A DNA stretch of 64,000 nt from Ichthyophis bannanicus (lineage: Eukaryota > Chordata > Amphibia > Gymnophiona > Ichthyophiidae): contig CM066043.1 in the NCBI GenBank assembly GCA_033557465.1, forward strand, positions 82,242,662-82,306,661, given 5' to 3'. Under the pieces are notes generated by a model. The model was not told the DNA's origin and did not search any database. It was given only the letters and a program-made list of their open reading frames with translations. Shown here piece after piece: positions 31,332 through 42,320 of the stretch. Every line of letters begins with the position of its first letter. Positions within the stretch are counted from its first letter, which is position 1. The position numbers were made by a program, and so were the translations under genes.

Positions 31332-31901
31332 CTACCACTGCACAATACATTCCAAGGCCTCCTGCCAATCATTCAGCAGCAAATCCATCCCCACAGGGGA
31401 TAAGTGCACTCCGTCCTGCCGGTACAATCCCCCACAATTCACATCAACCCAAAAGTGCAAAATTTGGTATCCCCCATGGTTGCAGACCCAAAGCCCGATC
31501 TGCCAATTGATCTTTGCCAGATCACGAGACCAACGCCACTGTTGCCGGCAGGCAGGCCTTGGAATGATATCGGACCACAACAAAATAACTTCTTGAAACA
31601 AAAGAACCACCTCTGCCAAGTCCCTCTTTACCACTCGAATCAACTGTTTACAAGTCCATTCCACCAGGTCATTGCCACCCACATGCAGCAGAATCACTGA
31701 AGGCTCTCTCCTCACCCGCTAGTGGTGCCGAAACAAAGGTAAAAGCTGCGGCCATCGCAGACCACGCTCACCCAACAATAGTACGGACACCACTTCCGGG
31801 TCAAGACCTAAATTACTCCTCAATGGCCATTCAGCTGCCTGCAGTCCCGCCCAATGCACAAATGAATGTCCGATCATCCAACATTCATGCAGACACCGCA
31901 C
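31332..31901 (-). pseudogene. Ngaro SGNH hydrolase, one in-frame stop
   Basis: The protein spans two open pieces in the same frame, separated by one TAG near 31716. All SGNH catalytic blocks are visible: block I MIGHSFVHWA (Ser), block III LLHVGGNDLVEW (Gly and Asn), and block V LYRQDGVHLSPVG (Asp and His). Such hydrolases are known as an extra frame in Ngaro elements; their role in transposition is unclear. It lies directly after the recombinase stop (31952). The 50-bp gap contains 'ctgctttctctttcag' on the minus strand, a plausible splice acceptor just before the first Met. Confidence 0.83.
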
Positions 31902-31951
31902 AACATCTGAAAGAGAAAGCAGAAGTTAGCCAGACGGACAGATGCCTCCCC

Positions 31952-32920
31952 TCATAAGCGCACATAACCCCTAAAGGCCTGAGATCTCCATCTGCCAATA
32001 CTCTGTATTTCCACATCTGTCAGCCCCGCCGCCACTGCACTGGTTGCCGCTCCAATACGGAATGAATGTGAAGCGAATTGTCAAGGATCCTCGCCTATAT
32101 GCCGCAGGACCATCCTTAGGACTGCAGCAACTTGGAAATGTGTCACCATGCGAGAATCCTCATGTAAGAAAAACAATTGTCCCGCAACCAGGCTCACCAA
32201 CAAGTACTCTCGTAATGCAGCCACAGGGCAGGTAGGAAGGGAAACCACTTCCTTCAGAACCACCCACAATCCTTTACCCAACTGGTCCATCTTCGATCTG
32301 GCCAGCCTTACCCTCATCTGCCCCTCCCTGACCAGCACATGCCTGCTCAACAAGCCACCACTACCTGTGGAATGGCCAGAGTTTGCCACCAACTCCCCCA
32401 TCCGAAATGCTCCGAAAAAATCCAGACAGAACACTGACCTGAAAAGTGTAGCTTCATAGCGTGACACCTCTACCCACGGTAACGCCGTCCAGAGTCTGAC
32501 AAGCAGCTTGTACGTAACTGGCAATCTCGTATCCCCAGGAGTCGGACAAGCTCGCTCCCATCCATGTAACAATTTCCAAGCCAAAAACCCAGGAATCGAG
32601 TAGCCCCATCCTGCTGCTCTAGCAAAAAAGGTAAAGCCAGCTAGGTGACTCCGTACCGACACCATGGAAACCCCGTTTCCTTTCGCATGAACTATATATT
32701 GACCCAGTAAGCTGTCAGCGGCGACACCGGGCTGCCAACCTCGAGACTCCAGAAACTCCACCACTTTGTCGCAACCTCTCTGATACGCCGACCACGTCGC
32801 TACAGACACAGAATTCCGCAGCAGCTTCACCATCTCTGCTGGCCAACCTGCCATAATTGCTCGGGAACTGTCAACCCCTCTGCGTCCGCCTCTGGTGCCA
32901 GGGTCCGGAACAGCTCCCAC
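31952..32920 (-). pseudogene. Ngaro tyrosine recombinase, one TGA from intact
   Basis: The N-terminal SAM-like region has VATWSAYQRGCDKVVEFLES. The catalytic domain has the first Arg in FFGAFRMGELVA. The frame stops at about 32081 (TGA), but reading through gives SHSFRIGAAT (His and second Arg), an IGRW motif and RGYVRL (the likely Tyr), ending at 31952. The TGA sits where a CGA arginine would be expected, so a single CpG transition may be the only lesion in this domain. The enzyme would insert the circular cDNA without duplicating the target. Confidence 0.85.
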
Positions 32921-32959
32921 TTGAAACGAGAAAGCGCATCAGCAATTCCATTAGTGTAT

Positions 32960-33560
32960 TCAGGTATATGTCTGGCCTTCACAAACACATTCAAATGCAA
33001 ACAAGTCAAAACTATGTCCCTCATCAACCCCACTACTTGTGCACAGCGCGGAGCATACCAGTTGACCACAGCGACCACTGTCGCACCACCAAACAACTTT
33101 ACGATTCCGGAGCTTGTCGGGCCACAACTGCAGCACTACCAACATGGGAAAAAGCTCCAAAAACGTAATATTACTAGTCAAACCAGCTGCATGCCATGCC
33201 TCTGGCCAAATAGCGGCACACCACTCCTCCCCGAAATAAATACCCAGCCCCGCACTCCCCGCCGCATCTGTGTACAGCTGTAAATCTGTGCTGGACATCT
33301 CTGCCTCCATCAGGACCGATATCCCGTTGAAACCTTCCAGGAAATTGTCCCAGACTCTCAAGTCCGCCTTCATGCCCCTGTACATTTTGATGCAATGATG
33401 CAGCTTCCTTACTCCAGCTGTGGCCGCTGCTAATTGTCGCAAAAATACACGACCCATCGGGATGACTCTGCATGCAAAATTCAAGGAGCCAATCAATACT
33501 TGCAACTCTCTCAAGGATAGCTTAGTGGACGCCAACCCGTTAGCCACCAGCACTCACAAC
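32960..33560 (-). pseudogene. Ngaro RNase H domain
   Basis: Open from 33553 with LVANGLASTKLSLRELQVLI and FACRVIPMGRVFLRQL (connection region), then the RNase H acidic motifs QLYTDAAGSAGLGIYFG and TFLELFPMLVVLQLW. A frame change near 33080 leads to a second frame ending PEYTNGIADALSRFKW (about 32940), the usual ADxLSR end. The RNase H third acidic motif is probably in the overlap. It is broken but recent-looking. Confidence 0.8.
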
Positions 33561-34420
33561 TTCACCACTTTATCCATCAGGAGGCGCGCCACCATTTCCA
33601 GAGAATCGAGCTCCACCCCAAGAAAAGTGATACACGTCGCCGGGCCTTCCATTTTACCAACAGCCAACGGAAGCCCACATGTGCTAGCCATATCCACAAA
33701 GCCTTCCAACAACTGCTGGCACTCCTCTGACTGCGCCGCACCGACAAAAGGAAATCATCCAGATAATGAACAACGTTCCCGCAACCGACTTTCAGGACCA
33801 ACGCCCAGTGCAAAAAGTAACTAAACTTCTCAAAGTAGGCGCAAGAAGCCGAGCACCCCATAGGCATGCATTTGTCCACGTAGAACTCATCCTCGAAACA
33901 AAATCCTAACAAATGAAAAGCAGCCGGATGCACTGGCAGCAATCGAAACGCAGATTCAATGTCTACCTTCGCCATCCAAGCTCCCGGGCCACACTGTTTC
34001 ACTAACTTAACCGCCTCATCAAATGAAGCATAGCGAATAGCGAACAGCGCACAGCTCCCTTGGTAGGTGATCATTCACCGACGCCCCTACCAGAAATAAC
34101 AAGTTGTGGATCAAGCAAAATTTCCCCAGCTCTTTCTTCGGCACTACCCCCAGCGGGGAAACCACCAGATTCGCAAGGGGCTGCTCCGCAAAAGGACCTG
34201 CCCAAGCTCAGCTCTACTGCCAACTTATCGCGAACCACCGTTGCAAAACGCCGCACCGAAGGTGAGTTGCGCGCTGCCCTCCCCACCACGGTCCCTTGCA
34301 CCAGAATACTAAAACCAAATTGAAACCCCTGTTCCAACACCTCTCTATCCTTCCTCCTTGGATAGCGTCTCAACCACTCCCTTATTGCCTCCCAACGAAT
34401 CAGAGTGGGAGCCAACCCCA
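33561..34420 (-). pseudogene. Ngaro reverse transcriptase
   Basis: Start region in frame 34655-34071: ALREWL-like IREWLRRYPRRKDREVLEQG and FGFSILVQG, then RDKLAVELSLGR (about 34215). A frame change near 34200 follows, then the RT palm in 34074-33577: MAKVDIESAFRLLPVHP, CMPMGCSASCAYFEKFS, and the catalytic VVHYLDDFLLS. All catalytic aspartates remain. Another frame change precedes RNase H. Confidence 0.82.
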
Positions 34421-36000
34421 ATACGTCCTTATTACTTGGGAGCCAGGAAGGGGACACCCGTGGCGCCTTTTTTAATACATTTACTTGCTGAATGCCCACC
34501 ACCACAGGCCGAGCAGGCATGTTGAAACTTACAATCGGGGAATGGGCACGAGAACTTATTGAATCGCCAACAGATGTTCCCAGCCCCCCTCCCCCCGCTT
34601 TCTGTGGGGGGGGGGTACCCACCACCGCACGAAAGGAACGACCCATTCCCGCCACATTTCCTGTCCCACCTCTCGCCCCCCACCGGCACCCGCTCTAACC
34701 GACATCTGAGTCAGCCACAAATTGATATCCTGCGTACCCCAGGTCAACAATTTACTCTCCTCCATCTTGTCCCTAAACTTTTCGTCGTAATTCAACCAGG
34801 CCCACCCCTCATGCATCTGCGCCGCCTCCAAAATGGAGTCCGCGTAGGCCAACAACATTCCATAATCCTCAGGAGACTGATGACCCCAAACACTTGCCAA
34901 CTGCAAAAAGGCTCTAGCCCAATTTACCACATTACGCGACACTTTATTTATCCGCCCCGCCTTCTCATCCTCCTTTCGTTTCTTCCTACTCTCGCCCGAA
35001 CGCTTCCTGCCCTCCAACAATCGTAAAATGTCTATGTACTGCCACTTCCTAATCTTACAACGCAAATTTCTGGGCACCCCTTCCCATAACTCCGAGAACG
35101 AGACCAATGTAGGCATGCCCTTCCCCCCCCCCCCCCGTGAACCCAACCTGCGCCTGGCCTACCCCATGACCTGAACGCGCAGTTCCCGACGAAGAGGACG
35201 AGGAGGTGGAAGCGGAGGAAGAGGATGACTCAGAACTGTGCCGACGCCTACGCAAATGCCTTCTCTTCTTTTTTGCCTTAAACCCCCCTCCTTCCTGCGC
35301 GCCCATCTGCTCCGCCCCAACCCCACCACACACCTGCAACTCACCTGCTGTTGCCGCGTCACCAGCCTGCACCCCCCTCGGAAGGATCGCTGGCTCCAGG
35401 ATCCCCGCGTCCATCCGCTGCATCCCTCCGGCGTCCGCCATGCGGGCCTCGGGCCTCCACGTGCACCCCGAAGAAGCTCCTGCATCCATATTCAGCGTGG
35501 CCCGCTGAAGTCCTCGGCCTTGCCCCGCAGCCTGAGCCATTGCTGTATCCTGTGGAGACAAAAAGGAAGGGGGGGGGAAAACAGGGGGCAAAGCAGGATA
35601 CCAAGCCCTCAACCACTCGGCCCTGGAAGAGCCCTGCCCCCCTCCCATCCAATGCTCCCATGATGCAGTTGCACCTAGTGTCCCCCCACCTCCTTGCCCG
35701 CCTGACCAACCCATCTGGAAAGGAGGTCCCTGACCCCCGAAGCTGGGGGCCCCGCGCCACGGAGTGACCCATCCTCCATCCCCCAGCCCGACACCCCACC
35801 CAACCGGCCCCTGCCCGCCCAGGCCTTGTGCCCCCACAAAATTCCCTGCACTCCCCCCTCTGCCTCAATGATGCCCGCCCCTTTGCTAATAATAGCCTCA
35901 TTTGAGACCTCTGCTTTGCTGGATTACATCTCTCACTCTTGGAGCCCGGTGCCACTAGCCCGCGGCCCTACATCGCCCACCCCAGGCCCCCTGTCCCCCC
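34421..36000 (-). pseudogene. Ngaro gag-like region
   Basis: The 3' end holds a Cys-rich knuckle, CWRFNKFSCPFPDCKFQHAC plus SACGGGHSASKC (34432-34689), typical of Ngaro gag. Upstream, 35146-34556 encodes a helical region (KVSRNVVNWARAFLQLASVW, MLLAYADSILEAA) and 35837-35055 a Gly/Ser-rich low-complexity N terminus. Frames change at several places, including near G and C homopolymers at 34608 and 35124. Confidence 0.68.
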
Positions 36001-36623
36001 GTAGAGAGGGTCTCCCTCTATGTGGCTTGGCTGGGGCTGTAGCCTTCCCCCCCCCTCTTGTCCCAGCCCTCCTGTTACTCGGGGTGCCCCTACCCCCAAA
36101 CCCACGGGCCGCCTGACCCCTATTTACCACCCTGCCCCTCTCAGACTCCCTAGTGGCCCCTCCTAAATCCACACCTGAAGGCACTGGTATGCCCTCCGCA
36201 GCCCGCCCCCCCCTGCCTGGCCCCCTGACCCTCCCCTGCCGCCCCCTCCGCGAAGGCATTATCACCTCAAGGCCCGATGAGAACTTACCCTATTTCTTTA
36301 TTTCTCCTTATTCTTATATATATATTTTTATATAATAGTTCCCGCCCCAGCGAAGCACAATCTGCCCAGCACCTCACTTGCCTTCTCCAATGCCTGAACC
36401 GCCAACCTGCTCCAGCAGTAAGCCGTCAGCTCACCGACAGCTGCAGCTCCTCGATGCCGGGATCTGCTCTGCTCCGCGCGATGCAGCAACAACTTCCCGA
36501 CACCCGGGTCCAACGATGACTCTCCGCAGAAGCAGCCAGAGCCCCCGCACCCTTCCTCTACCACTGCCGCTGGAGACAAGCGCTGCCTGCACGTCTCCCC
36601 ACAATGCCCCGGGCTCCACTCTT

Positions 36624-36666
36624 CCCATTGGCTCACCCGGCTGTCCATCACTGGTGAGCCAATGGG
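36624..36666. promoter_or_regulatory. 14-bp inverted repeat with two CCAAT boxes (Ngaro 5' region)
   Basis: CCCATTGGCTCACC (36624-36637) and GGTGAGCCAATGGG (36653-36666) are perfect complements around 15 nt. Each arm contains a CCAAT/ATTGG core. The site lies near the 5' end of the antisense Ngaro, where its promoter should be. Function is inferred only. Confidence 0.5.
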
Positions 36667-36708
36667 TTTAAATGATGCCCCCAAACGCCACCCATTGAGA
36701 GGCCACAA

Positions 36709-36765
36709 GCAGGGTCCCCGCACCAGGCCGTGCGCATGGTTACCGTCGGCCGACGGGGACCCTGC
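36709..36765. repeat. 12-bp inverted repeat at Ngaro 5' edge
   Basis: GCAGGGTCCCCG (36709-36720) and CGGGGACCCTGC (36754-36765) form perfect arms with a 33-nt loop, about 15 bp inside the inferred right boundary. Confidence 0.65.
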
Positions 36766-36799
36766 CCCGCAGCCTCGCTATTCTTGGATTGATTTGAAT

Positions 36800-38420
36800 C
36801 TCCCTTTTAGCACTCTTGTAGAATGAGACACCCAAATATTTCATCCCTTTGGATTCCCATCAAAACCCAAATTCTGCTACCCCATTATGATCACAGTGAG
36901 AGCTCATGAGCATAAGAATTGATTTCCCCCAATTACGTTTAAAGCCAGAAAACCTAGAGAATTGCTATACTTAAGAAAATAAAATTGATATTGACTGTCT
37001 TGTCTGTGTTATGAAAATATTGTTTGCATAGGCCATGACTTTATTATCTACCCCTGGCAACTGAATCCAGGTATTTCCTCAGCTTGCCTAAACAAGAATA
37101 GGAGAGTTCTAATGTTAGGTTAAAAAGTAATGGGTATAATGGACACCCCTGTCTTATGTCCATGCTTAACTGAATTAGAGAGGAGTGCAGACTATTGACC
37201 AGTATCCTTGATTGAGGTTCTATATATTTCAGTCAGACATGCCTGATAAACCAAGCTCCAAATCCATATCTATGCAAAATCTCAAAAAGGTAGTGTCATT
37301 CAATGCGATTGAATGCCTTTTCAGCATCTATTGAAAGGAGTACAAAAAGGGATTGGTAGTTCTGAACCACTGCCAGCAAATTAGCAAATACCCTAGCATT
37401 GTCATGTCTATCATACTCGCATAAACCCCATCTGATTTCAATGCACCAAGGCTTAGGTAACTGTACCCAATCGATTAGCCTGCACCTTTGCAAATACTTT
37501 ATAGTCTGTATTTAATAAAAATATAGGTTGAAAATTTTCCACACATGTAGGGACTCACCCCAGTTTCTCAAGGATGATCATCTGAGCCTCATTAAAATTC
37601 TTCCTGGCTTTTGAGTGATCTTCCAAATAAGCATATAAATCCATCAGCCACGACCCAATCTCTGAAGACAGAATCCTATAGAATTCCACTGGGAAGCTAC
37701 CAGGATCAGGCGTCTTCCTACACAGGAACAATTTAATAGCCTGCTCTATTTCCAACAAAGAAATGGTTTATGGTTATGGTTTGTGTTTAGTATACCACTT
37801 TTAAAAAGAGCAAAGTCATTTACAATGGGTGCCTCCAGCCAATTCTGCTCCTCAGCTAATAAAACCAGAAACTACACTGTACAGAAAAATTCTCCTATTA
37901 ACCCTCTCCCTCTCTTGTTACTCTTTATAATAATATGAGGTGGGGGTTTGTTTCCTTTACATTCACGAGTTATGTCGCTCCCTTTAATGTGGACAATATG
38001 TATTGTTGAAGTGATATCGATTGCCTGTTTTGTTTCTCTCTTTGGATTATTTCTCACGCAGTGCATCTTTCTGTACAAGTTTAATGCTTGGTTTAATATT
38101 GTAAAAATTTGATAAATATAAAATAACCCTCTCCCTCTGTGAGCCTCCAAGAGCTTGTCTGAAATTGTTGTACAATGTCCTCATTCTTATAAACCAAGAT
38201 GCCTCTCACTCTATTTCAAATAGTAGATATTTGAGTTTTTTCTTTCCTAAACTTCAATAGCTGAGCAAGAATGCTACGAGACTTGTTGATATGTGCATAA
38301 TTATGAGGCCACAGCATAAAAATAAAGGCCCCGGCCTGCTTACTAAGCAGTTGATTATAAGCATATTTTAGCTGCAGCAACCTTTGATAATATGAATGGT
38401 CCACCCTTGCAACATACAAA
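36800..38420 (-). pseudogene. L1 ORF2 reverse transcriptase region
   Basis: Pieces in order: LAQLLKFRKEKTQIS (about 38240), EIEQAIKLFLCRKTPDPGSF and VEFYRILSSEIGSW (37755-37650), AQMIILEKLG (37580), DNARVFANLLAVVQNYQSLF then LLSIDAEKAFNRIE (37410-37300), and MKYLGVSFYKSAKRE (about 36840). These are the L1 'KTPGPDGF..EFY', 'A.I.LIPK' and 'SLDAEKAFDR.E' blocks. The catalytic DD stretch near 37000 is degraded in every frame I read. Confidence 0.78.
38181..38331. repeat. Internal L1 duplication, copy 1 (native position)
   Basis: Paired with 39835-39985 in the same orientation, roughly nine bases in ten identical (both read 'tagatatttgagttttttctttcctaaact'). Here it sits in its expected place between endonuclease and RT. 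Confidence 0.88.
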
Positions 38421-38599
38421 TTTTCAAACTGCTATATATCCATTTACAAAGACTGAAGAGCTTGTGTGGTTTCCTTTTTCTTTTCAGTTACCTAACTTAT
38501 TATATACTCCTGGACGATCACCTTAAAGGCTTCACAGAGAACATACTCTGAAACTTGAGCATTATTGTTGAATTCATAATATTCTTTAATTTTCTGAGT

Positions 38600-39250
38600 T
38601 ATATATGTTATAAAAGCTGAGTCCTTGAATAATGCAGGTTTGAGTTTACTGAGCCCACTGCTTGGGCCCTAGTCACTTCCATTTCCAACGTAACTGCATC
38701 ATGATCAGACACAAGCCTAGAATTTATTTCTTTGGGTACAATCTCAGGAATAAGGCCCTTTGGAATTAGTTCTTGATGCAGTTTATCAAGCACAGTTAAA
38801 TAAAAGAAATACAGTAAAATAAATTGTCCAGCCTCAAGTAGATTGATGGAAGATAGAAAAAAAAGTATAATCTTTCTCAGTGGGGTGGAATAATCTCCAT
38901 ACATATTCAAATCCTAAATTTGCCTTAAATGTTTTGAAGGCTCACAATGTTTTAGTAGCTGCCCTCTTGCATTGAGAGGGCATATAGAAATTTAAGGACT
39001 AATTGAAGTCCCCACCAAGAATAACAATTGGGAGCTCAGTGTATGCTGGTAGTACAAAATCCCCCAAAGTCTGAAGAATCTATAATGGGTGCATATAAAT
39101 TAAAAATAAGGTACTTATGTTCCCCCACCTCTAAAACCACCAAAACCTATCTTCCCTCAATATATAAGACTTTCAAAAGTATCTGAATATTGAGTTACTT
39201 GTTAAAGAGAATAGCTACTTATTGCAAGATTTTCCATCTCTTGAAGGGAT
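38600..39250 (-). pseudogene. L1 ORF2 endonuclease region
   Basis: The best-preserved part is 38910-38608: MYGDYSTPLRKIILFFLSSI and RLVSDHDAVTLEMEV, matching the L1 'R...DYTFFS...S.SRID' and 'SDHAPV' endonuclease blocks. The catalytic SDH is present. Upstream pieces are stop-ridden. Confidence 0.65.
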
Positions 39251-39834
39251 GGGATAATTCCATTTACATTTACAACATGGACATTATTCATACAATATAA
39301 TTTATTTTCTCCCCTCTCCCCATTCCCCAAATATATCTTCATTCCTTCCCCTGCCTACTACCTCTCAGAATAAGCTCTCCAACTGAAACCCCATATCTAA
39401 ACCAATTTGGATTCTAGAGAGTCCAGTAACTTACCTAACCCTTCACTCCTTGAGAACTTCATAACTTCCCCCCACCCAATTAATCTGAATACCTCATAAA
39501 ACCAACATTTGTACACTATTTCTCTCTTACTCTCAGCCCTGATTTCAAGAATTATCTTCCAAACAAGTCAGTCTTTACATACATCCAGTTTCTCACTTAT
39601 TCATGCATCTTCTCCATATATTCACCAATCAACATTATCTAACATCCATGCACTTCATACTACAAACCCATACGCTCCCTCATACAGTAAACACTTAACT
39701 CAGGATCCAGCAAGAAAATATATAAAGACCTTTAAGGTAGACCGTATGAACACTGTTTCATCTAGGCTTCACTGAACTGAACCCATTGCCCCCATCATAT
39801 TACACCCATAATTCAGCCATTCACTCAAAATCTC

Positions 39835-39985
39835 TCATTTTATAAACCAAGATGCCACTCACTCTATTTCAACTAGTAGATATTTGAGTTTTTTCTTTCC
39901 TAAACTTACAATAGCTGAGCAAGAATGCTACCAGACTTGTTGGTATGCGCATAATTATGAGGCCACAGCATAAAAATAAAGGCCC
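39835..39985. repeat. Internal L1 duplication, copy 2 (ectopic)
   Basis: Second copy of the 38181-38331 segment, lying between ORF1 and the endonuclease, where L1 does not normally have this sequence. Both junctions are abrupt. Confidence 0.85.
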
Positions 39986-40059
39986 ATGCATAGATTTCTT
40001 CTTTAAAATACACAGAGGTTTTTTTGGTACAATAAGTCCAAAAGAAAAAAAAACACAAT

Positions 40060-40720
40060 CCACCAAAATTCCTTAGCTTCACCACAGTTGAGGAACAACA
40101 TTCAGGTTACTGCATGCTTCTTCCACTCTGCCATCAAGAAGAACAAACTCCTCAGGATCATTAAACATCAGAGTCTAGTTATTATAAGTTACCCTCATCG
40201 TCACAGGATATAGCAGACCAAAACATCACCTAAATTCTGGGACTGTGGCCGTTGATGAAAAAATGTCTTGCACCATACAGCCATGCTCTTGGCCAGGTTG
40301 TACATAAGAGGGGAATTGAGTATCTCTGTTGTCAAGATTTCTAAGGGCTGCTGAAACAAATTTTTGCAACAACAGAGTGAGATTCTCTCACTGTTGGAAA
40401 TGGATGTGATGGTACTCTATGTACCCTTTCAACTTCAAAAGATTGAGCAAATTTAATATATAGCAGCTGCAGTAGCTTAGTCTCCAGGAAGGAAATAGCT
40501 TTGCCCTTTCCGTACCGTCCATTAAGCCGAGAATTCTAATATTACAACATTGGTTCCTACTAGAAAAGTCTTCCAGTTTGACCCGCAATTTATAAAAGCC
40601 TGCTGCATTTTGATGCACCTGCTCCACTATCTTATCATTGAAGACTTTATTTCCCAACATATTGAGCAGATGCTGCATCCTCTGAAATTGCAAGGTAAGT
40701 ACTTCCAAGTCTTTTCATAA
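40060..40720 (-). pseudogene. L1 ORF1 fragment
   Basis: Antisense 40708-40388 shows a coiled coil followed by LEDFSSRNQCCNIRILGLMD, the counterpart of the L1 ORF1 'LEd.SRR.NiRi.G' junction between coiled coil and RNA-binding domain. The downstream RNA-binding part is broken. Confidence 0.65.
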
Positions 40721-41030
40721 CAAGGCAGTTGAATCCAATTGTACTTGCATCATTCCAAATTTCCTCATTGGAGCAGCCGCACCTGGGGCTACCACTGATT
40801 TCTCTGGAGTCAGGGGATCTTATTTATGCCATTTAAGTCCAGATGCCACAATGAATTGGCCATCTGACTGAGATCTGTCTACTGTCATTTTGACTTGTCC
40901 TGAATACTGTAGCATGTAAAAGGGGGTTCTTTAGGGGACAGGAAGATATCTTAAAACCTGTGTTTTGATGGAGCTAACAGATTAGGCATCCATCTTGGGT
41001 CAGCTCCAGAACACCTCCTTCTGCCATGGA

Positions 41031-41486
41031 ACAATGTTCTGACTCCGTTATATAACCCTTCTCCTGCCTTTCTAAAAGTATACATATTGAGATCTTTAAG
41101 CCTGTCTCCATATGCTTTATGATGATGACTACTGCATTAACTCCATCCTATTTATGTTTTGTTGAAGGTGCAGTTTCCAGAACTGTACAGAGTATTCCAA
41201 ATGAGGCCTCACTAAAGACTTATACAGAGACACCATCTCTTCCTTTTTTCTTATTGTTCATTCCTCTCCCTATGGACCAAAGCATTCTTCTGGCTTTTGC
41301 CATTTAATTTTGCCTACCTTAAGATAATTGGATACGATCTTCCCCTGATCTCACTCTTCTTTTGTGCACAAAAGTACTTCACCCCCTCTACTGTAGCACT
41401 CCATTGGGTTATTGCAGTCCGAATCCATGGTCCTGCATTTTTTAGCATTAAATTATAACTTCTAAATTCTAGATCATTCTTCAAGC
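41031..41486 (-). mobile_element. CR1-B fragment, antisense
   Basis: Antisense counterpart of the + strand RT segment at about 55990-56410: 'agcttgaagaatg', 'aaaaaatgcag', 'ggggtgaagtactt', 'agatctcaatatgta' all correspond when reversed. 5' and 3' truncated; stops in all frames. It abuts the sense CR1-A copy at 41487. Confidence 0.75.
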
Positions 41487-42320
41487 TGGAAGAACAACCC
41501 AAACTACAGTTCCATTATGCAAGGTTCCACATTAGGAACCAACACCCAGAAAAAGTATCTAAGTATCATCATGGATAATGTGCTGAAATCTTTGCCCAGT
41601 GTATGATGGTGGTCAAGAAAACAAATAGAATGCTAGGAATCATAAGAAAAGGAATGGAGAATACAACCAAGGGTATTATTATGCCTCTGTATTGCTCCAT
41701 GGTGTGACTGCACCTTGAATATTGTGTGAGATTCTGGTTGCCATATCTTAAAAAGGATATAGCAGAATTAGAAAAGGTACAGAGAAGAGCCATCAAAATG
41801 GTAATAGGGATAGAAGAATACCCCTATGAAGAAAGGCTTAAAATGTCAGGGCTCTTCAACTTGGAAAAGAGATGGTTGAGGGAAGATATGATAGAGGTCT
41901 ATAAAATAATGGAACGGATAAACATAGTTCAGTTGTTTACTCCTTCAAAAAGTAGAAAGACTAGGGGACACACAATGAAGCCATAATGTGGCACATTTAA
42001 GACTAATTGGAGAAAATATTTTTTCACTCAACGTGTAATCAAACTCTAGAATTCATTGCCAGAAGATATAGTAAAAGCTGTTAGTGTAGCTGCCTTTAAA
42101 AGAGGTTTTGACAAATTCCTGGAGGAAAAGTCCATAAACGATTATTAAAGTGGACGGGAGAAATCCACTGATTACCCCTGGGATAAGCAGTATGGAATCT
42201 GTCTGCCTTTTTGGACTCCGACAGGGACTTGCAACCCAGATTGGGCACTGTTGGAAACCGGATATTGGGTTTGATGGACCTTTGACTGATCCCATGTAGC
42301 ATATCTAATGCTCTTTATGT
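41487..42320 (+). mobile_element. CR1-A fragment, RT C terminus to 3' end
   Basis: Starts within the RT thumb (GKNNPN-type 'ggaagaacaacccaaactac') and includes the open piece 41726-41986 with [20 protein letters not shown] and [20 protein letters not shown]. It finishes near 'gatcccatgtagcatatctaatg'. A typical 5'-truncated LINE insertion. Confidence 0.87.

Larger units (their letters stand above)
30826..36780 (-). mobile_element. Ngaro-type tyrosine-recombinase retrotransposon
   Basis: GC-rich block reading right to left: gag with Cys motif, RT, RNase H, tyrosine recombinase and an SGNH hydrolase, the module set known from vertebrate Ngaro elements. No integrase or LTR is present. It splits an L1 ORF2 between a motif ending NPRIA (right) and NKPFEK (left) with no obvious target duplication, as expected for recombinase-mediated integration. 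I could not find the split direct repeats that normally mark Ngaro ends, so the limits are taken from where L1 homology stops. The main frames carry single stops and frameshifts. Confidence 0.88.
36781..41030 (-). mobile_element. L1-clade LINE, 5' part (ORF1, endonuclease, RT)
   Basis: Reading right to left: ORF1 (about 40720-40060), endonuclease end (38910-38608), RT N-terminal (38419-38216) and RT (37758-36800). With 29917-30825 it forms one L1-clade element of about 5.1 kb after removing Ngaro. A small antisense L2-like tail appears to be nested near 37770-37850 ('agtataccacttttaaaaagagcaaagtcatttacaa'). The copy is old, with many stops. A 151-bp internal duplication is described below. 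Confidence 0.8.

Noticed and set aside
30826..31400. Ngaro split direct repeats (A1/B1-A2-B2)
   Set aside because: I compared both ends by eye and found no convincing repeated block. The element may be truncated or the repeats too diverged.
35206..36519. Several long frames on the + strand
   Set aside because: They lie opposite the GC-rich Ngaro gag and leader. They show no domain, and the high GC explains the absence of stops.
30826..36780. Endogenous retrovirus or Gypsy element, from the RT and RNase H motifs
   Set aside because: There is no LTR pair, protease, integrase or envelope. The RNase H is followed by a tyrosine recombinase and an SGNH hydrolase, which defines Ngaro.
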